From NCBI GenBank assembly GCA_024234895.1, contig JACKNJ010000004.1, forward strand, positions 220,151 to 284,150: a stretch of 64,000 nucleotides of DNA. Direction: 5' to 3'. The notes beneath the pieces are model-generated. The model had not been told where the DNA came from, did no database searches, and worked only from the letters and a program-made list of their open reading frames with translations. The translations under genes were made by a program, and so were the position numbers. Shown one piece after another: positions 1-8,578 of the stretch. Within the stretch, counting starts at the first letter, position 1. Every line of letters begins with the position of its first letter. This DNA comes from Gammaproteobacteria bacterium (lineage in GTDB: Bacteria; Pseudomonadota; Gammaproteobacteria; JACKNK01).

Positions 1-19
1 TCGCCAGGGTTGCGAGCGA

Positions 20-550
20 TCAGAGATCGCCGTTCACACCCGCGTCGACGATCGAGTAGATCGAGTCACGCACGGTTTCGGCCAGCGGGATCAGGTTGTC
101 CGGCAGGTCGACGGCGTTGAGCATCATGTCCATGTTCATGGTCACGATCATGCCCTTGCCGTCGGCGCCTTCGATCAGCGCGATGCGGCACGGCAGGAAG
201 CCAGCGAAGATCGGGTCGAACTCGACCATTTCCTTGGCGATCAGCGCGTCGCAGAAGGCCAGGATGTCCATGCGGCGGGCCGTCTTGCCCATCGCCTCGA
301 CCTGCTTGGACAGCGGCAGTTCGGCGACCAGCTTGAAGTTCAGGTTGTTGGCGCGCAGCTTCATGGAGTCGATCGCGTCATCCATGGAGACACCATCCGC
401 GAGCGGATAGATCTGCATGCTCTGGTGAACCATGCCGCGCATCATTTCCGGGGTCATGTGCAGGCCGACACCGGCCTTCGGGCCTTCAGCGGCCTGCGCG
501 GAGATCGTGAACGCGAGCAGGAACAGGGAGATAAGAAGCTTCTTGATCAT
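20..550 (-). CDS. Secreted DUF302-family protein
   Basis: A 176-residue protein with a clear Sec signal peptide (MIKKLLISLFLLAFTISAQA, cleavage near residue 20). The rest resembles the DUF302 family: an FCDALIA segment, then a PCRIAL...GKGMIVTMN core typical of the C-terminal half of that domain. It is probably periplasmic. The open frame extends upstream to 664, but the lysine-plus-hydrophobic signal sequence starts at the ATG at 550, so that start is chosen. DUF302 proteins are frequent in sulfur and metal oxidisers; their biochemical role is not settled and none is claimed. The next upstream gene on this strand is bioH, 123 bp away, so this is probably a separate unit. Confidence 0.8.
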   Translation of the reverse strand: MIKKLLISLFLLAFTISAQAAEGPKAGVGLHMTPEMMRGMVHQSMQIYPLADGVSMDDAIDSMKLRANNLNFKLVAELPLSKQVEAMGKTARRMDILAFCDALIAKEMVEFDPIFAGFLPCRIALIEGADGKGMIVTMNMDMMLNAVDLPDNLIPLAETVRDSIYSIVDAGVNGDL

Positions 551-673
551 TGGAAATGCCTTCTTGTTTGGTGGTCTGGGAGATTGAGTGAGTTGTTGGC
601 CCGAACGTAAAAGTAGACGCCGGCGATGGATTTGAAAGCACCGTGAGGGTGGCGCGCATCGCAATCCCGCGTC

Positions 674-1456
674 TTAGTTTGCATCGCGGAGCAGGCCGGC
701 AAGGATGTCGGAAACCTCGTCCGGATGCGACCAGAACGGCGCGTGGCCGGCATTTTCGAGCACGTTGACGCGGGCTTTCGGAGCCAGACTCTGCAACGCC
801 CGTGCCGCTTCGCCGGGAATCAGGGTGTCGCGTCCCCCGAACACCGCCGCGATCGGTACCGCGATGCGGTCGAGATCCCCGCGCAGATCGGACTCCAGCA
901 GCAGCGTCAGGCCGTCCTGGCGGGCGGCAGGCGCGGCGGATGGCCGCGACGACAGCGCAGTCCGCAGCGCGCGCAGGGTCGCCGTGGCATTGGCGGCGCC
1001 GCGCACCTGCAAGCTGAGAAAGCGCGACAGGGTCCGGTCGGCGTCCTCGGCGAGGGCGTCGGCAAAAGCCGCCAACTGGGCTGGCTCGACCGCATCCGGC
1101 CAGTCGGCACGCACCACGAAACTCGGCGTGCTCGCGATCAGACCCAGCGCGGTCACCCGCTCCGGTGCCAGACGCGCGACCGCCTGCGCGATCAGGCCGC
1201 CCAGCGACCAGCCGATCCAGGCCGCGCGTTCGGGTGCGTGACGCAGCAGCACTTCCGCCCAGGCATTGATATCCGCCGGCGGCTCGCTGCCCGTGCTGAG
1301 TCCGTGACCGGGCAGATCGGGCACATGCACGCGGTGGTTTCGCGCCAGCACATCGATCAGCCCACCCCAGAGCCCGCCGTGCATCGCCCAGCCGTGCACC
1401 AGCACCACATCGGGCGCGCCTTCCGGCCCGACGCGATCGACATGCAGATCGCTCAT
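674..1456 (-). CDS. bioH: Pimeloyl-ACP methyl ester carboxylesterase BioH
   Basis: An alpha/beta hydrolase of 260 residues. The nucleophile elbow GWSLGG places Ser at about 84. An Asp follows in FGGRDTLIPG near 210 and a His in ENAGHAPFWSHP near 238, completing the triad. The HGWAMHGGLW oxyanion segment near the N-terminus and the overall length match BioH, which removes the methyl group from pimeloyl-ACP methyl ester to end the pimelate part of biotin synthesis in the cytoplasm. The start overlaps the mazG stop as ATGA, so the two are translationally coupled; an in-frame start nine codons upstream is less likely. No other biotin genes lie in the window, so the substrate is inferred from family resemblance. 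Confidence 0.85.
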   Translation of the reverse strand: MSDLHVDRVGPEGAPDVVLVHGWAMHGGLWGGLIDVLARNHRVHVPDLPGHGLSTGSEPPADINAWAEVLLRHAPERAAWIGWSLGGLIAQAVARLAPERVTALGLIASTPSFVVRADWPDAVEPAQLAAFADALAEDADRTLSRFLSLQVRGAANATATLRALRTALSSRPSAAPAARQDGLTLLLESDLRGDLDRIAVPIAAVFGGRDTLIPGEAARALQSLAPKARVNVLENAGHAPFWSHPDEVSDILAGLLRDAN

Positions 1457-2247
1457 GCGAGTTCGCGCTTGGCGCGCTCCCACAGCGCGTCCAGGGTGGC
1501 GAGGTCGCTGGCCGACATATCGACGCCCGCCTCGGCGGCGAAGTCTTCGACACGACGGAAGCGGGTCTCAAAGCGGCCACTGGCGTCGCGCAGCGCGGCT
1601 TCGGGATCGAGACCGTAGTGGCGGGCGAGGTTCACGCAGGCGAACAGCACGTCGCCGAATTCCTCGTGGCGCCGCTGCGCATCGCTCTCGGCGTCGAGTT
1701 CGCTCAGTTCCTCGTCGATCTTGGCGCGCACGTCGGCGACGTCGGTCCAGTCGAAACCGACGCGGGCGGCACGCTTCTGCAACTTGGCGGCGCGGGTCAG
1801 CGCCGGCAACGCATGGATCACGCCGTCCAGCGCGCTGGGTCGTTCAGCGGCGCCCTTGCTGGCGCGCTCTTCTGCTTTCAACGCCTCCCAGGCGACGGTC
1901 TGCGCGTCGGCATCAGCGACTTTCGCGTCACCGAAGACATGCGGATGACGGCGGACCAGCTTGTCGACCACCGCCTCCACCACGTCGCCGAAGTCGAAGT
2001 GCCCGTCCTCCTCGCCGAGGCGGGCGTAGAACACGACCTGGAACAGCAGGTCGCCGAGTTCGTCGCGCAGTTCCGCCATGTCGCCGCGCGCGATCGCGTC
2101 GGCGACCTCGTAGGCCTCCTCCAGCGTGTGCGGGACGATCGTCCGGTAGCTCTGTTCCTGGTCCCACGGACAGCCACCGTCCGGGTCGCGCAGACGCCGC
2201 ATGACCTCCAGCAATTGGCCGATGTCGCGCCCCGCCGGCGTGCTCAC
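1453..2247 (-). CDS. mazG: Nucleoside triphosphate pyrophosphohydrolase MazG
   Basis: A 264-residue two-domain MazG. The N-terminal repeat carries the metal-binding helix pair (EEAYEVADAI, then ELRDELGDLLFQVVFYA near residues 42-70), and a second MazG-like repeat with EELSELDAE follows near 180. The family hydrolyses (d)NTPs to NMP and pyrophosphate and is a house-cleaning enzyme that can also lower ppGpp. It starts at a GTG that overlaps the stop of the upstream small gene (GTGA) and its own stop overlaps the bioH ATG, so three genes form a tightly coupled operon. Confidence 0.93.
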   Translation of the reverse strand: MSTPAGRDIGQLLEVMRRLRDPDGGCPWDQEQSYRTIVPHTLEEAYEVADAIARGDMAELRDELGDLLFQVVFYARLGEEDGHFDFGDVVEAVVDKLVRRHPHVFGDAKVADADAQTVAWEALKAEERASKGAAERPSALDGVIHALPALTRAAKLQKRAARVGFDWTDVADVRAKIDEELSELDAESDAQRRHEEFGDVLFACVNLARHYGLDPEAALRDASGRFETRFRRVEDFAAEAGVDMSASDLATLDALWERAKRELA

Positions 2248-2582
2248 AGCAGCCGCACCGCTTCCTGACCGTCGAGCTTGAGCAGCTTGTCAGCGACCAT
2301 CAGCGCGTCGGTGGCGAATACGTCCGGATCGTTCCAGTCGTCCTTGGCGCCGACCGGCCTCGCCTCGAATTCCGTGTAGGCGTACATGCCGAAGCCGCCT
2401 TCCGGCAGCGCCTCGCAGCTCAGGAACAGCAGCGGTTTGGCGGCACCCATCGGCACCGCCGCGAACAGGTAGTGATAGGTCCGGTCGTCGCCGGATTCGA
2501 TATCGCCGAGCAGCGAGAACTCGATGTCGCTGACGCTGTAACGGCGCTTGGGCATCGCGGTGCGGATGCGGGGCAGGCTCAT
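2244..2582 (-). CDS. Conserved hypothetical protein upstream of mazG
   Basis: A 112-residue soluble protein without signal peptide or membrane segment, which I do not recognise. It has a basic N-terminus (residues 1-15) and an acidic, aromatic-rich body with YHYLFAAVPMG and GFGMYAYTEFEARP, suggesting a compact beta-rich fold. Its stop overlaps the GTG start of mazG, so it is the first gene of an operon with mazG and bioH. Codon use and GC match the neighbours. No function is proposed. Confidence 0.7.
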   Translation of the reverse strand: MSLPRIRTAMPKRRYSVSDIEFSLLGDIESGDDRTYHYLFAAVPMGAAKPLLFLSCEALPEGGFGMYAYTEFEARPVGAKDDWNDPDVFATDALMVADKLLKLDGQEAVRLL

Positions 2583-2612
2583 GGCGAACTCCGGGAGCTG
2601 GAAAATGTCACC

Positions 2613-2677
2613 GTAGGAGCGGCTTCAGCCGCGAAGTGCCCTGGATCAGGGCCGATCGCGGCTGAAGCCGCTCCTAC
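2613..2677. repeat. Paired GTAGGAGCGGCTTCAGCCGC palindromic repeat
   Basis: Two head-to-head copies of a short palindromic unit: GTAGGAGCGGCTTCAGCCGC at 2613 and its reverse complement ending at 2677, with a 20-bp spacer. Together they can form one long hairpin. The same unit recurs at about 4.6-4.8, 55.5-55.7 and 60.2 kb. It lies between the divergent starts of the small upstream gene and the YejA-like gene. This type of REP-like repeat is common in high-GC gammaproteobacteria. Confidence 0.85.
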
Positions 2678-2776
2678 GACGGGTTCGGGATCATAACAAT
2701 CCGGACCTTCCGCCAAACCCGGCTGACCGCTGTGGCAAACTCGTCGGCCAACCCGATTCGTAAAGGATTCCGCCCG

Positions 2777-4552
2777 ATGCGCCCGATCGCTCCGCTCCTG
2801 GCCAGCCTGTTCTTCGCCGCGACCGCAATGGCCGACGGCCCGCAACACGGTCTGGCGATGCATGGCGACCTGAAATACCCGGCGGACTTCAGCCACTTCG
2901 AATACACCAACCCGGACGCGCCCAAGGGCGGTGAAGTGCGGCTCTCGGACATCGGCACCTTCGACAGCCTGAACCCGTTCATCCTCAAGGGCACGGCGCC
3001 GTCCGGCATCGCCATGCTGTTCGATACGCTCACCGTGCAGTCCGACGACGAGGCCTTCTCCGAATACGGCCTGATCGCGGAGAGCATCGAGGTGCCGGAG
3101 GACCGCTCCTGGGTCGCCTATCGCATCCGCCCGGAGGCGCGCTTCGCCGACGGCAGCCCGGTCACCGCTGACGATGTGATCTTCAGCCTGGAGAAGCTCC
3201 AGACCGAGGGCCACCCGTTCTACCGCAGCTATTACAAGAACGTCGCCAAGGCCGAGAAGCTCGGGGACCTGCACGTGAAATTCACCTTCAGCGGCGGCGA
3301 GAACCGCGAACTGCCGCTGATCACCGGCCAGTTGCCGGTGCTGTCCAAGGCCTGGTGGAGCGGGCGCGAATTCGGCAAGACCACGCTCGAACCGCCGCTC
3401 GGCAACGGCCCGTATGCGATCGCGAGCGTCGATCCCGGTCGCTCGATCACCTACCAGCGCCGCGACGACTACTGGGGCCGCGATCTGCCGGTCAACAAGG
3501 GCCGCTACAACTTCGACCGCATGCGCTACGACTACTTCCGCGACGCGACCGTCGAACTGGAGGCATTCAAGGGCGGCGATGTCGACTTCCGCAGCGAGAA
3601 CGTGGCCAAGGTCTGGGCGACCGGTTACGACTTCCCGGCGCTGCGCGACGGCAAGGTGCGGAAGGTCGAAATCCCCAACGAACGCCCGAGCGGCATGCAG
3701 GGCTTCGTGTTCAACACCCGCCGTGACCTGTTCGCCGACCCGCGCGTGCGCGAAGCACTGGGCCTGCTGTTCGATTTCGAATGGACCAACGAGAACCTGT
3801 TCCACGGTGCCTACACCCGCACGAAGAGCTATTTCGCCAATTCCGAGCTGGCCTCGCGCGGCCTGCCGGAAGGCGGCGAGCTGGCCGAACTGGAACCGTT
3901 CCGCGATCAGCTCCCGGAGCGCGTGTTCACCACCGCCTACGAGCCGCCGGTCAGCGATGGCAGCGGTCGCATCCGCACGCAGCAGCGCGACGCGCTCCGC
4001 CTGCTGGAATCCGCCGGCTGGACGATCAAGGACCGCAAGCTGGTCAACGCAGGTGCCGGCGCCCCGTTCGAATTCGAGATCCTGCTGGTGTCACCGACGT
4101 TCGAGCGCATCGTGCTGCCGTACACGCGCAACCTGGAACGCATCGGCATCACCGCGAAGGTGCGCACCGTCGACCAGACGCAGTACCAGCAGCGGATCGA
4201 CGATTTCGACTTCGACATGGTCATCTCGACCTTCGGCCAGTCGCTGTCGCCGGGCAACGAACAGCGCGATTTCTGGGGCAGCAAGGTCGCCAACACCAAC
4301 GGCAGCCGCAACCTGGCCGGCGTCAACGACCCCGTCGTCGATGCGCTGGTCGACCGCATCATCGCCGCACCCGACCGGCAATCGCTGATCGACCGCACCC
4401 GTGCGCTGGACCGCGTGCTGCTGTGGAATTTCTACGTGATCCCGCAGTGGCACAACCGCGTGTTCCGGGTGGCCTACTGGGACAAGTTCGGTCGCCCCGA
4501 GGTGACGCCGAAGTACGCGCTGGGCTTCGATGCGTGGTGGGTGAAGCCCTGA
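2777..4552 (+). CDS. Extracellular solute-binding protein, family 5 (YejA-like)
   Basis: A 591-residue periplasmic binding protein of the oligopeptide ABC transporter class. Residues 1-19 are a signal peptide ending in ATAMA. The mature protein has the YejA-type opening HGLAMHGDLKYPADFSHFEY and NPDAPKGGEVRLSDIGTFDSLNPF, and the SBP_bac_5 features ITYQRRDDYWGRDLP and ALGLLFDFEWTNENLFHGAY. YejA-type proteins bind peptides, including microcin C, for a YejBEF permease. No permease or ATPase genes are adjacent, so this is an orphan binding protein whose transporter must lie elsewhere. The ATG at 2777 is chosen because it starts the signal peptide; the open frame begins 15 codons earlier. Confidence 0.88.
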   Translation: MRPIAPLLASLFFAATAMADGPQHGLAMHGDLKYPADFSHFEYTNPDAPKGGEVRLSDIGTFDSLNPFILKGTAPSGIAMLFDTLTVQSDDEAFSEYGLIAESIEVPEDRSWVAYRIRPEARFADGSPVTADDVIFSLEKLQTEGHPFYRSYYKNVAKAEKLGDLHVKFTFSGGENRELPLITGQLPVLSKAWWSGREFGKTTLEPPLGNGPYAIASVDPGRSITYQRRDDYWGRDLPVNKGRYNFDRMRYDYFRDATVELEAFKGGDVDFRSENVAKVWATGYDFPALRDGKVRKVEIPNERPSGMQGFVFNTRRDLFADPRVREALGLLFDFEWTNENLFHGAYTRTKSYFANSELASRGLPEGGELAELEPFRDQLPERVFTTAYEPPVSDGSGRIRTQQRDALRLLESAGWTIKDRKLVNAGAGAPFEFEILLVSPTFERIVLPYTRNLERIGITAKVRTVDQTQYQQRIDDFDFDMVISTFGQSLSPGNEQRDFWGSKVANTNGSRNLAGVNDPVVDALVDRIIAAPDRQSLIDRTRALDRVLLWNFYVIPQWHNRVFRVAYWDKFGRPEVTPKYALGFDAWWVKP

Positions 4553-4626
4553 GACCCCCCCTTTTGTCGGAGCGGGCAAGCCCGCCACGACAACAGACCG
4601 CCGCCACACAGGGCTACCTGCAAACC

Positions 4627-4790
4627 GTAGGAGCGGCTTCAGCCGCGATCAGCTCAGATCGAAAGCACTTCGCGGCTAAAGCCGCTCCTACAACAGCAAG
4701 CCGCCCCCACGACAACGCTCCGCCCCACCGTAGGAGCGGCTTCAGCCGCGATCGGCTCCGATCGATGGCACATTGCGGCCAAAGCCGCTC
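4627..4790. repeat. Array of GTAGGAGCGGCTTCAGCCGC repeats
   Basis: The 266-bp gap between two convergent genes is mostly repeat. A head-to-head pair runs from 4627 (GTAGGAGCGG) to 4691 (CCGCTCCTAC), and a second, more decayed pair from 4730 to 4790. Both can form long hairpins and could act as bidirectional transcription or mRNA-stability signals for the YejA-like gene and the phosphotransferase gene, although no T-run follows. Confidence 0.8.
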
Positions 4791-4818
4791 ATGAACCCCG
4801 CCAACCGATACGTTTCGG

Positions 4819-6321
4819 TCAGTCCTTCTTCTTGTCCTTCAAGGCCTTGCGGATCGCCTTGGTGACCGCCTCCAGCACCGCGACGCGGGCGTAGTGCTTG
4901 TCGTTGCCGGGGATCACCACCCACGGCGCGCGGTGCGTGCTGGTGCGGTTGATCATGTCGTTGACCGCGTGGGTGTACTCCTCCCACTTGTCGCGGTTTC
5001 GCCAGTCCTCATCGGTGATCTTGTGCTGCTTGTGCGGGGTCTCCTCGCGTTCCTTGAAGCGCCGCAACTGCTCTTCCTTGCTGATGTGCAGCCAGAACTT
5101 GACGACGATGATGCCGGCGTCGGAAAGCTGCTGTTCGAACTCGTTGATCTCGTAGTAGGAGCGGCTCCACTGCGCCTCGGTGGCGAAACCCTCGACGCGC
5201 TCGACCAGCACGCGGCCATACCAGGAGCGGTCGTAGATGGTCATGCGCCCGGCGCGCGGGATGTGCCGCCAGAAGCGCCACAGGTAGTGGTGCGCGCGTT
5301 CCTCGTCGGTCGGCGCGGCGACCTGGATCGTGCGGTACAGGCGTGAATCGACCGCGTTGGTGATGCGGCGAATCGCGCCGCCCTTGCCACCGGCATCCGA
5401 GCCTTCGAACACCAGCACCACGGAACGCTTGGCCTTGTAGGCCGCCCAGGCCAGGTCGCCGAGCTCGTCCTGCAACGCCTGCAGACGACGCGTGTAGTCC
5501 TCGTCGCTGATGGTCACGCCAAGATCGAGTTCGTCGAGCAGCGTGCGCCTGGCGTCCGGCAGATCGGGCAGGCTGGGGCTGCGTGCGGTGTGCGTGCTGG
5601 TGCCGTCGACCGGGTTGTCGAGGCGTGCCTTGATGGCGTCCAGCAGGGTCTTGCCGACCGCGAGATCGCGGTAGCGGGTGTCCGAGGCCTCGACCAGATA
5701 CCACGGCGCGATGCCGGTATCGGTCTCGCTGACCACGTGTTCGGCGAGCCGCTCGAAGCGCTCGTAGTGTTCAGAAAATTTGGATTTCTCCGGCATCATC
5801 GACCAGCGGCTGCGGTCGTCGCGGGAGAGCTTCTTGAAGCGCGCCTTCTGATCCTTCTCGGACATGTGGAACCAGAATTTCACGATCAACGCGCCGTCCA
5901 TCGACAGCATGCGTTCGAATTCCTCGATGCGGCGCAGTTCGACTTCCAGGTCGCGATCGCTGCACTTGCCGTGCATGTGGCGTTCGAGCGGGTCCTGGTA
6001 CCAGCCGCCGAACAGCACGCTGATCTGGCCGCGTGGCGGCATCGCATTCCAGAAACGCCAGTAGCGCGGGCGTTCGCGGTCCTCGTCGCTCTCGTCCCAG
6101 AACGCCCAAGTCTGCATGCCGCGGGTGTCCAGCCACTCGTTCAGCCGGTCGACCACTTCACCCTTGCCGGCCGCCTCTATGCCCGCGACGAGGACGATGA
6201 CCGGGGTGCCGCTGTCGGCCAGACGCCGCTGGATATCGAGCAGTTCGGTGCGCAGCTCCGGGATCTGATCCTTGAAATCCTGCTTGCGAACCTTGCGCCC
6301 GACCTTGGTGGCTTCGAACAT
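4819..6321 (-). CDS. pap: Polyphosphate:AMP phosphotransferase (two-domain PPK2)
   Basis: A 500-residue protein with two tandem PPK2 domains. The first has the P-loop GIEAAGKGE (residues 47-55) and the lid-side FWDESDEDRERPRYWRFW. The second has GSDAGGKGG near 305 and YDRSWYGRVLVERVEGF. This duplicated architecture is that of class II PPK2, which transfers phosphate from polyphosphate to AMP to give ADP in the cytoplasm. In two-domain members the C-terminal copy is the catalytic one; here both Walker A lysines are kept. The gene stands alone, divergent from the TonB-like gene across 176 bp. Confidence 0.9.
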   Translation of the reverse strand: MFEATKVGRKVRKQDFKDQIPELRTELLDIQRRLADSGTPVIVLVAGIEAAGKGEVVDRLNEWLDTRGMQTWAFWDESDEDRERPRYWRFWNAMPPRGQISVLFGGWYQDPLERHMHGKCSDRDLEVELRRIEEFERMLSMDGALIVKFWFHMSEKDQKARFKKLSRDDRSRWSMMPEKSKFSEHYERFERLAEHVVSETDTGIAPWYLVEASDTRYRDLAVGKTLLDAIKARLDNPVDGTSTHTARSPSLPDLPDARRTLLDELDLGVTISDEDYTRRLQALQDELGDLAWAAYKAKRSVVLVFEGSDAGGKGGAIRRITNAVDSRLYRTIQVAAPTDEERAHHYLWRFWRHIPRAGRMTIYDRSWYGRVLVERVEGFATEAQWSRSYYEINEFEQQLSDAGIIVVKFWLHISKEEQLRRFKEREETPHKQHKITDEDWRNRDKWEEYTHAVNDMINRTSTHRAPWVVIPGNDKHYARVAVLEAVTKAIRKALKDKKKD

Positions 6322-6497
6322 GAACTGACCCTCGATTACGTCGACATGAAAGCGTCGAGGTTACGCCCGTAGCGAATCCCCCCAAAGCCGAATCGACGGC
6401 GATATTGACGCACCTCAGCCTATCCGCCGATCGGCGCACTTGCACCTGTCCGAGGTGGCTTCCATGCTTGCCGGCCGCCCCCCGTGACCCTGCTTCG

Positions 6498-7313
6498 ATG
6501 TCGTCGATGAACCCAGCCATCCTGCCCGCCGGACCCCGCGTGTCGCCGTCTGCCGACCGCAAGCCGGGGCCGCGACTGCGGGCATGGGTGCTGGTATCGG
6601 TCGGACTGCATGTCATCGCGATGGCTGGCTGGCACTGGTGGCCACACAGCGGGACGGACGCGGCGATGGCGACCGCGCCGACCCTGGCGGTGCGACTCAC
6701 GAAACCTGCGCCAGCGCCCGCAGCGGTTGCCGAAGCACTCCCTGAAACACCGCCAGAAACACCGCCAGAAGCGTCGCCGGAACCCGTCGCCGCGATCACT
6801 CCGGAGTCCGTGCCCGAGCCTGCGCCCGCGCTGACGCCGAATCCGCAGCCAAAGCCGAAGCCGGTTCAGGCAAAAAAGCCGCCGGCCAAACCCGCCGCGC
6901 AGCCCGCTCCACCTGCGGTCGCGGCGTCACCGCCCGCGCCCACGCGGACCACCACGCCGACCACGTCCCCGACGTCGCCGACCAGGACCACACAGTCCCG
7001 CGATCAGGCCGGCGCGGAGCTGGCCCAAGCGGATCTGGCCCGGCTGCTGCGGCATGCGATCGAGGATCAAAAGCGCTATCCGTTCAGCGCGCGCCGCCGT
7101 GGCCAGCAGGGCACCGCCACGGTCGGCTTCACGCTGACGCCGGACGGGCGCATCGAGGGGCTGACCTTGGACGCGGCATCGGGCCACACCGCACTGGACC
7201 AGGCGGCGCTCGCCGCCGTCGAAGGCATCGCCCCGTTCCAGCCCGCCGGTCGCTACCTGGACGCGCCGGCAGAGTTCCGGCTGGATATCGCCTTCCGTCT
7301 CAGCCAGCAGTGA
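6498..7313 (+). CDS. TonB-family energy transducer-like protein
   Basis: About 271 residues. One N-terminal transmembrane helix (AWVLVSVGLHVIAMAGW, roughly residues 27-45) is followed by a long Pro/Ala/Glu/Lys-rich periplasmic spacer (about 65-170) and a C-terminal TonB domain with YPFSARRRGQQGTATVGF and ASGHTALDQAALAAV. Such proteins couple the inner-membrane proton gradient to outer-membrane receptors. No exbB/exbD or receptor gene is adjacent; the TolQR pair lies 18 kb away. The start could be the ATG at 6498 or at 6507. Its 3' end overlaps the convergent TlpA-like gene by 14 bp. Confidence 0.82.
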   Translation: MSSMNPAILPAGPRVSPSADRKPGPRLRAWVLVSVGLHVIAMAGWHWWPHSGTDAAMATAPTLAVRLTKPAPAPAAVAEALPETPPETPPEASPEPVAAITPESVPEPAPALTPNPQPKPKPVQAKKPPAKPAAQPAPPAVAASPPAPTRTTTPTTSPTSPTRTTQSRDQAGAELAQADLARLLRHAIEDQKRYPFSARRRGQQGTATVGFTLTPDGRIEGLTLDAASGHTALDQAALAAVEGIAPFQPAGRYLDAPAEFRLDIAFRLSQQ

Positions 7314-7812
7314 CTTCGGCGAGCCAGAGACGGAAACGCAGGCCCCAGCTGGTCGTGTAGCCGCGCTCGATGAAGCGGATCTCGCCGGTCCGGTCGAGCA
7401 CGAAGCTGGTCGGCACGCCGGTCACGCCGAAACGATCCGCAAGCTCGCCCTTGCGGTCGTTGATGACCGCGAACTTCAGCTTGTTGTCGTCCAGATAGCC
7501 CTGCACCGTCAGGTCGTCGCCGGACTGCATCGCCACCGTGATCAGGGCGTGGTCCTCGCCGACCGCGTCGATCGCGTCCTGTTCGGCGCGGCAGATCGGG
7601 CACCACGAGGCCCAGAAGTGGATCACCGCCGGCTTGCCACGAAACTGCTCGACGTTGAATTCCGCGCCGCTCAGCGTTACCGCCTGCAACGGCGGCACCG
7701 GGCCGCGCGCGGCGTTGCGGGTGTTCCACCAGTTGACCGCGAACAGGATCGCGATCACCAGGATCACCTCAGGCAGCCAGCGCCGCCAGAGGGGACGGGG
7801 GTCGTATTTCAT
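7300..7812 (-). CDS. Membrane-anchored thioredoxin-like protein (TlpA/ScsD type)
   Basis: A 170-residue protein: a basic cytoplasmic start (MKYDPRPLWRRW), one transmembrane anchor (LPEVILVIAILFAVNWW, residues about 12-28), then a periplasmic TlpA-type thioredoxin domain with the redox motif WCPIC and the cis-proline segment GVPTSFV. It probably reduces or isomerises disulfides in the periplasm. The ATG at 7812 is preferred over upstream in-frame starts because the anchor follows it directly. The stop lies inside the 3' end of the convergent TonB-like gene. The exact partner (cytochrome c maturation, ScsB or other) cannot be told from context. Confidence 0.85.
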   Translation of the reverse strand: MKYDPRPLWRRWLPEVILVIAILFAVNWWNTRNAARGPVPPLQAVTLSGAEFNVEQFRGKPAVIHFWASWCPICRAEQDAIDAVGEDHALITVAMQSGDDLTVQGYLDDNKLKFAVINDRKGELADRFGVTGVPTSFVLDRTGEIRFIERGYTTSWGLRFRLWLAEVTAG

Positions 7813-7869
7813 GGGTAAGGATGGGCTTGGGGGAGTGCGTGGATTGTGCCGTGTTTCCACTGCCCGATT

Positions 7870-7953
7870 AAGCGCAAAGGACGCCAAGGAAATGGTTGAT
7901 TGCTCAACGCGCCCACACACGAATCATCTTGGCGTCTTCGCGCCCTTGCGCTT
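7870..7953. repeat. Inverted repeat of the GCAAAGGACGCCAAGG type
   Basis: AAGCGCAAAGGACGCCAAGG at 7870-7889 is answered by CTTGGCGTCTTCGCGC and CCTTGCGCTT at 7928-7953, giving an imperfect hairpin with a loop of about 38 nt. A related GCAAAGACGCAAAG palindrome occurs at 52294-52365. It fills most of the gap between scpB and the TlpA-like gene. Confidence 0.75.
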
Positions 7954-7966
7954 AACGACGCGCCGA

Positions 7967-8578
7967 TCACGCCCCTTCGTCGGCGACGGGTTCATCCTCG
8001 GCCTCCGCTTCGGCGGACGGCAGGCCGAAATCGAGCTGCGCGGTCAACGCGTCCAGGTCACGCAGTTCCGCCAGTGACGGCAGTTCGTCGAGCGCCTTCA
8101 GATTGAAGTAGTCGAGGAACTGCCGGGTGGTCGCGTACATGGCCGGGCGACCGGGCACGTCGCGATGACCGACGACACGCACCCAGTCGCGCTCGAGCAA
8201 GGTCTTGATGATGCTGGAGCTGACCGTCACGCCGCGCACGTCCTCGATCTCGCCGCGCGTGATCGGCTGGCGGTAGGCGATCAGCGCCAGGGTTTCGAGC
8301 AGCGCGCGCGAGTAGCGCGAGGGCTTCTCCTCCCACAGGCGCGCGACCCAGTTGCCCATGCGCTCGCGCACCTGGATGCGCCAGCCGCTGGCGACCTCCC
8401 TGATCTCGATGCCCCGCTCCGCGTAGTCCTCGCCGAGATCGTGCAGGGCCTTGTGCACGTCCTGCTTGGATGGCCGTCTGCCCTCCTCGAACAGTTCGAT
8501 CATCTGCTCGACCTTGAGCGGCCCGCCGGCGGCCAGCAGGGCGGCCTCGACGATGAACTTGAGCGGCGGGGTTTCCAC
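7967..8578 (-). CDS. scpB: Segregation and condensation protein B
   Basis: A 203-residue ScpB with the tandem winged-helix organisation. The conserved core SRALLETLALIAYRQPITRGEIEDVRGV is near residues 89-117, followed by VVGHRDVPGRPAMYATT. ScpB dimers bind ScpA to form the kleisin subcomplex of bacterial condensin (SMC), which compacts and segregates chromosomes. The acidic C-terminal tail (about 185-203) is variable in the family. The start is a GTG whose G is the last base of the scpA TAG stop, so the two are coupled. Confidence 0.95.
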   Translation of the reverse strand: METPPLKFIVEAALLAAGGPLKVEQMIELFEEGRRPSKQDVHKALHDLGEDYAERGIEIREVASGWRIQVRERMGNWVARLWEEKPSRYSRALLETLALIAYRQPITRGEIEDVRGVTVSSSIIKTLLERDWVRVVGHRDVPGRPAMYATTRQFLDYFNLKALDELPSLAELRDLDALTAQLDFGLPSAEAEAEDEPVADEGA

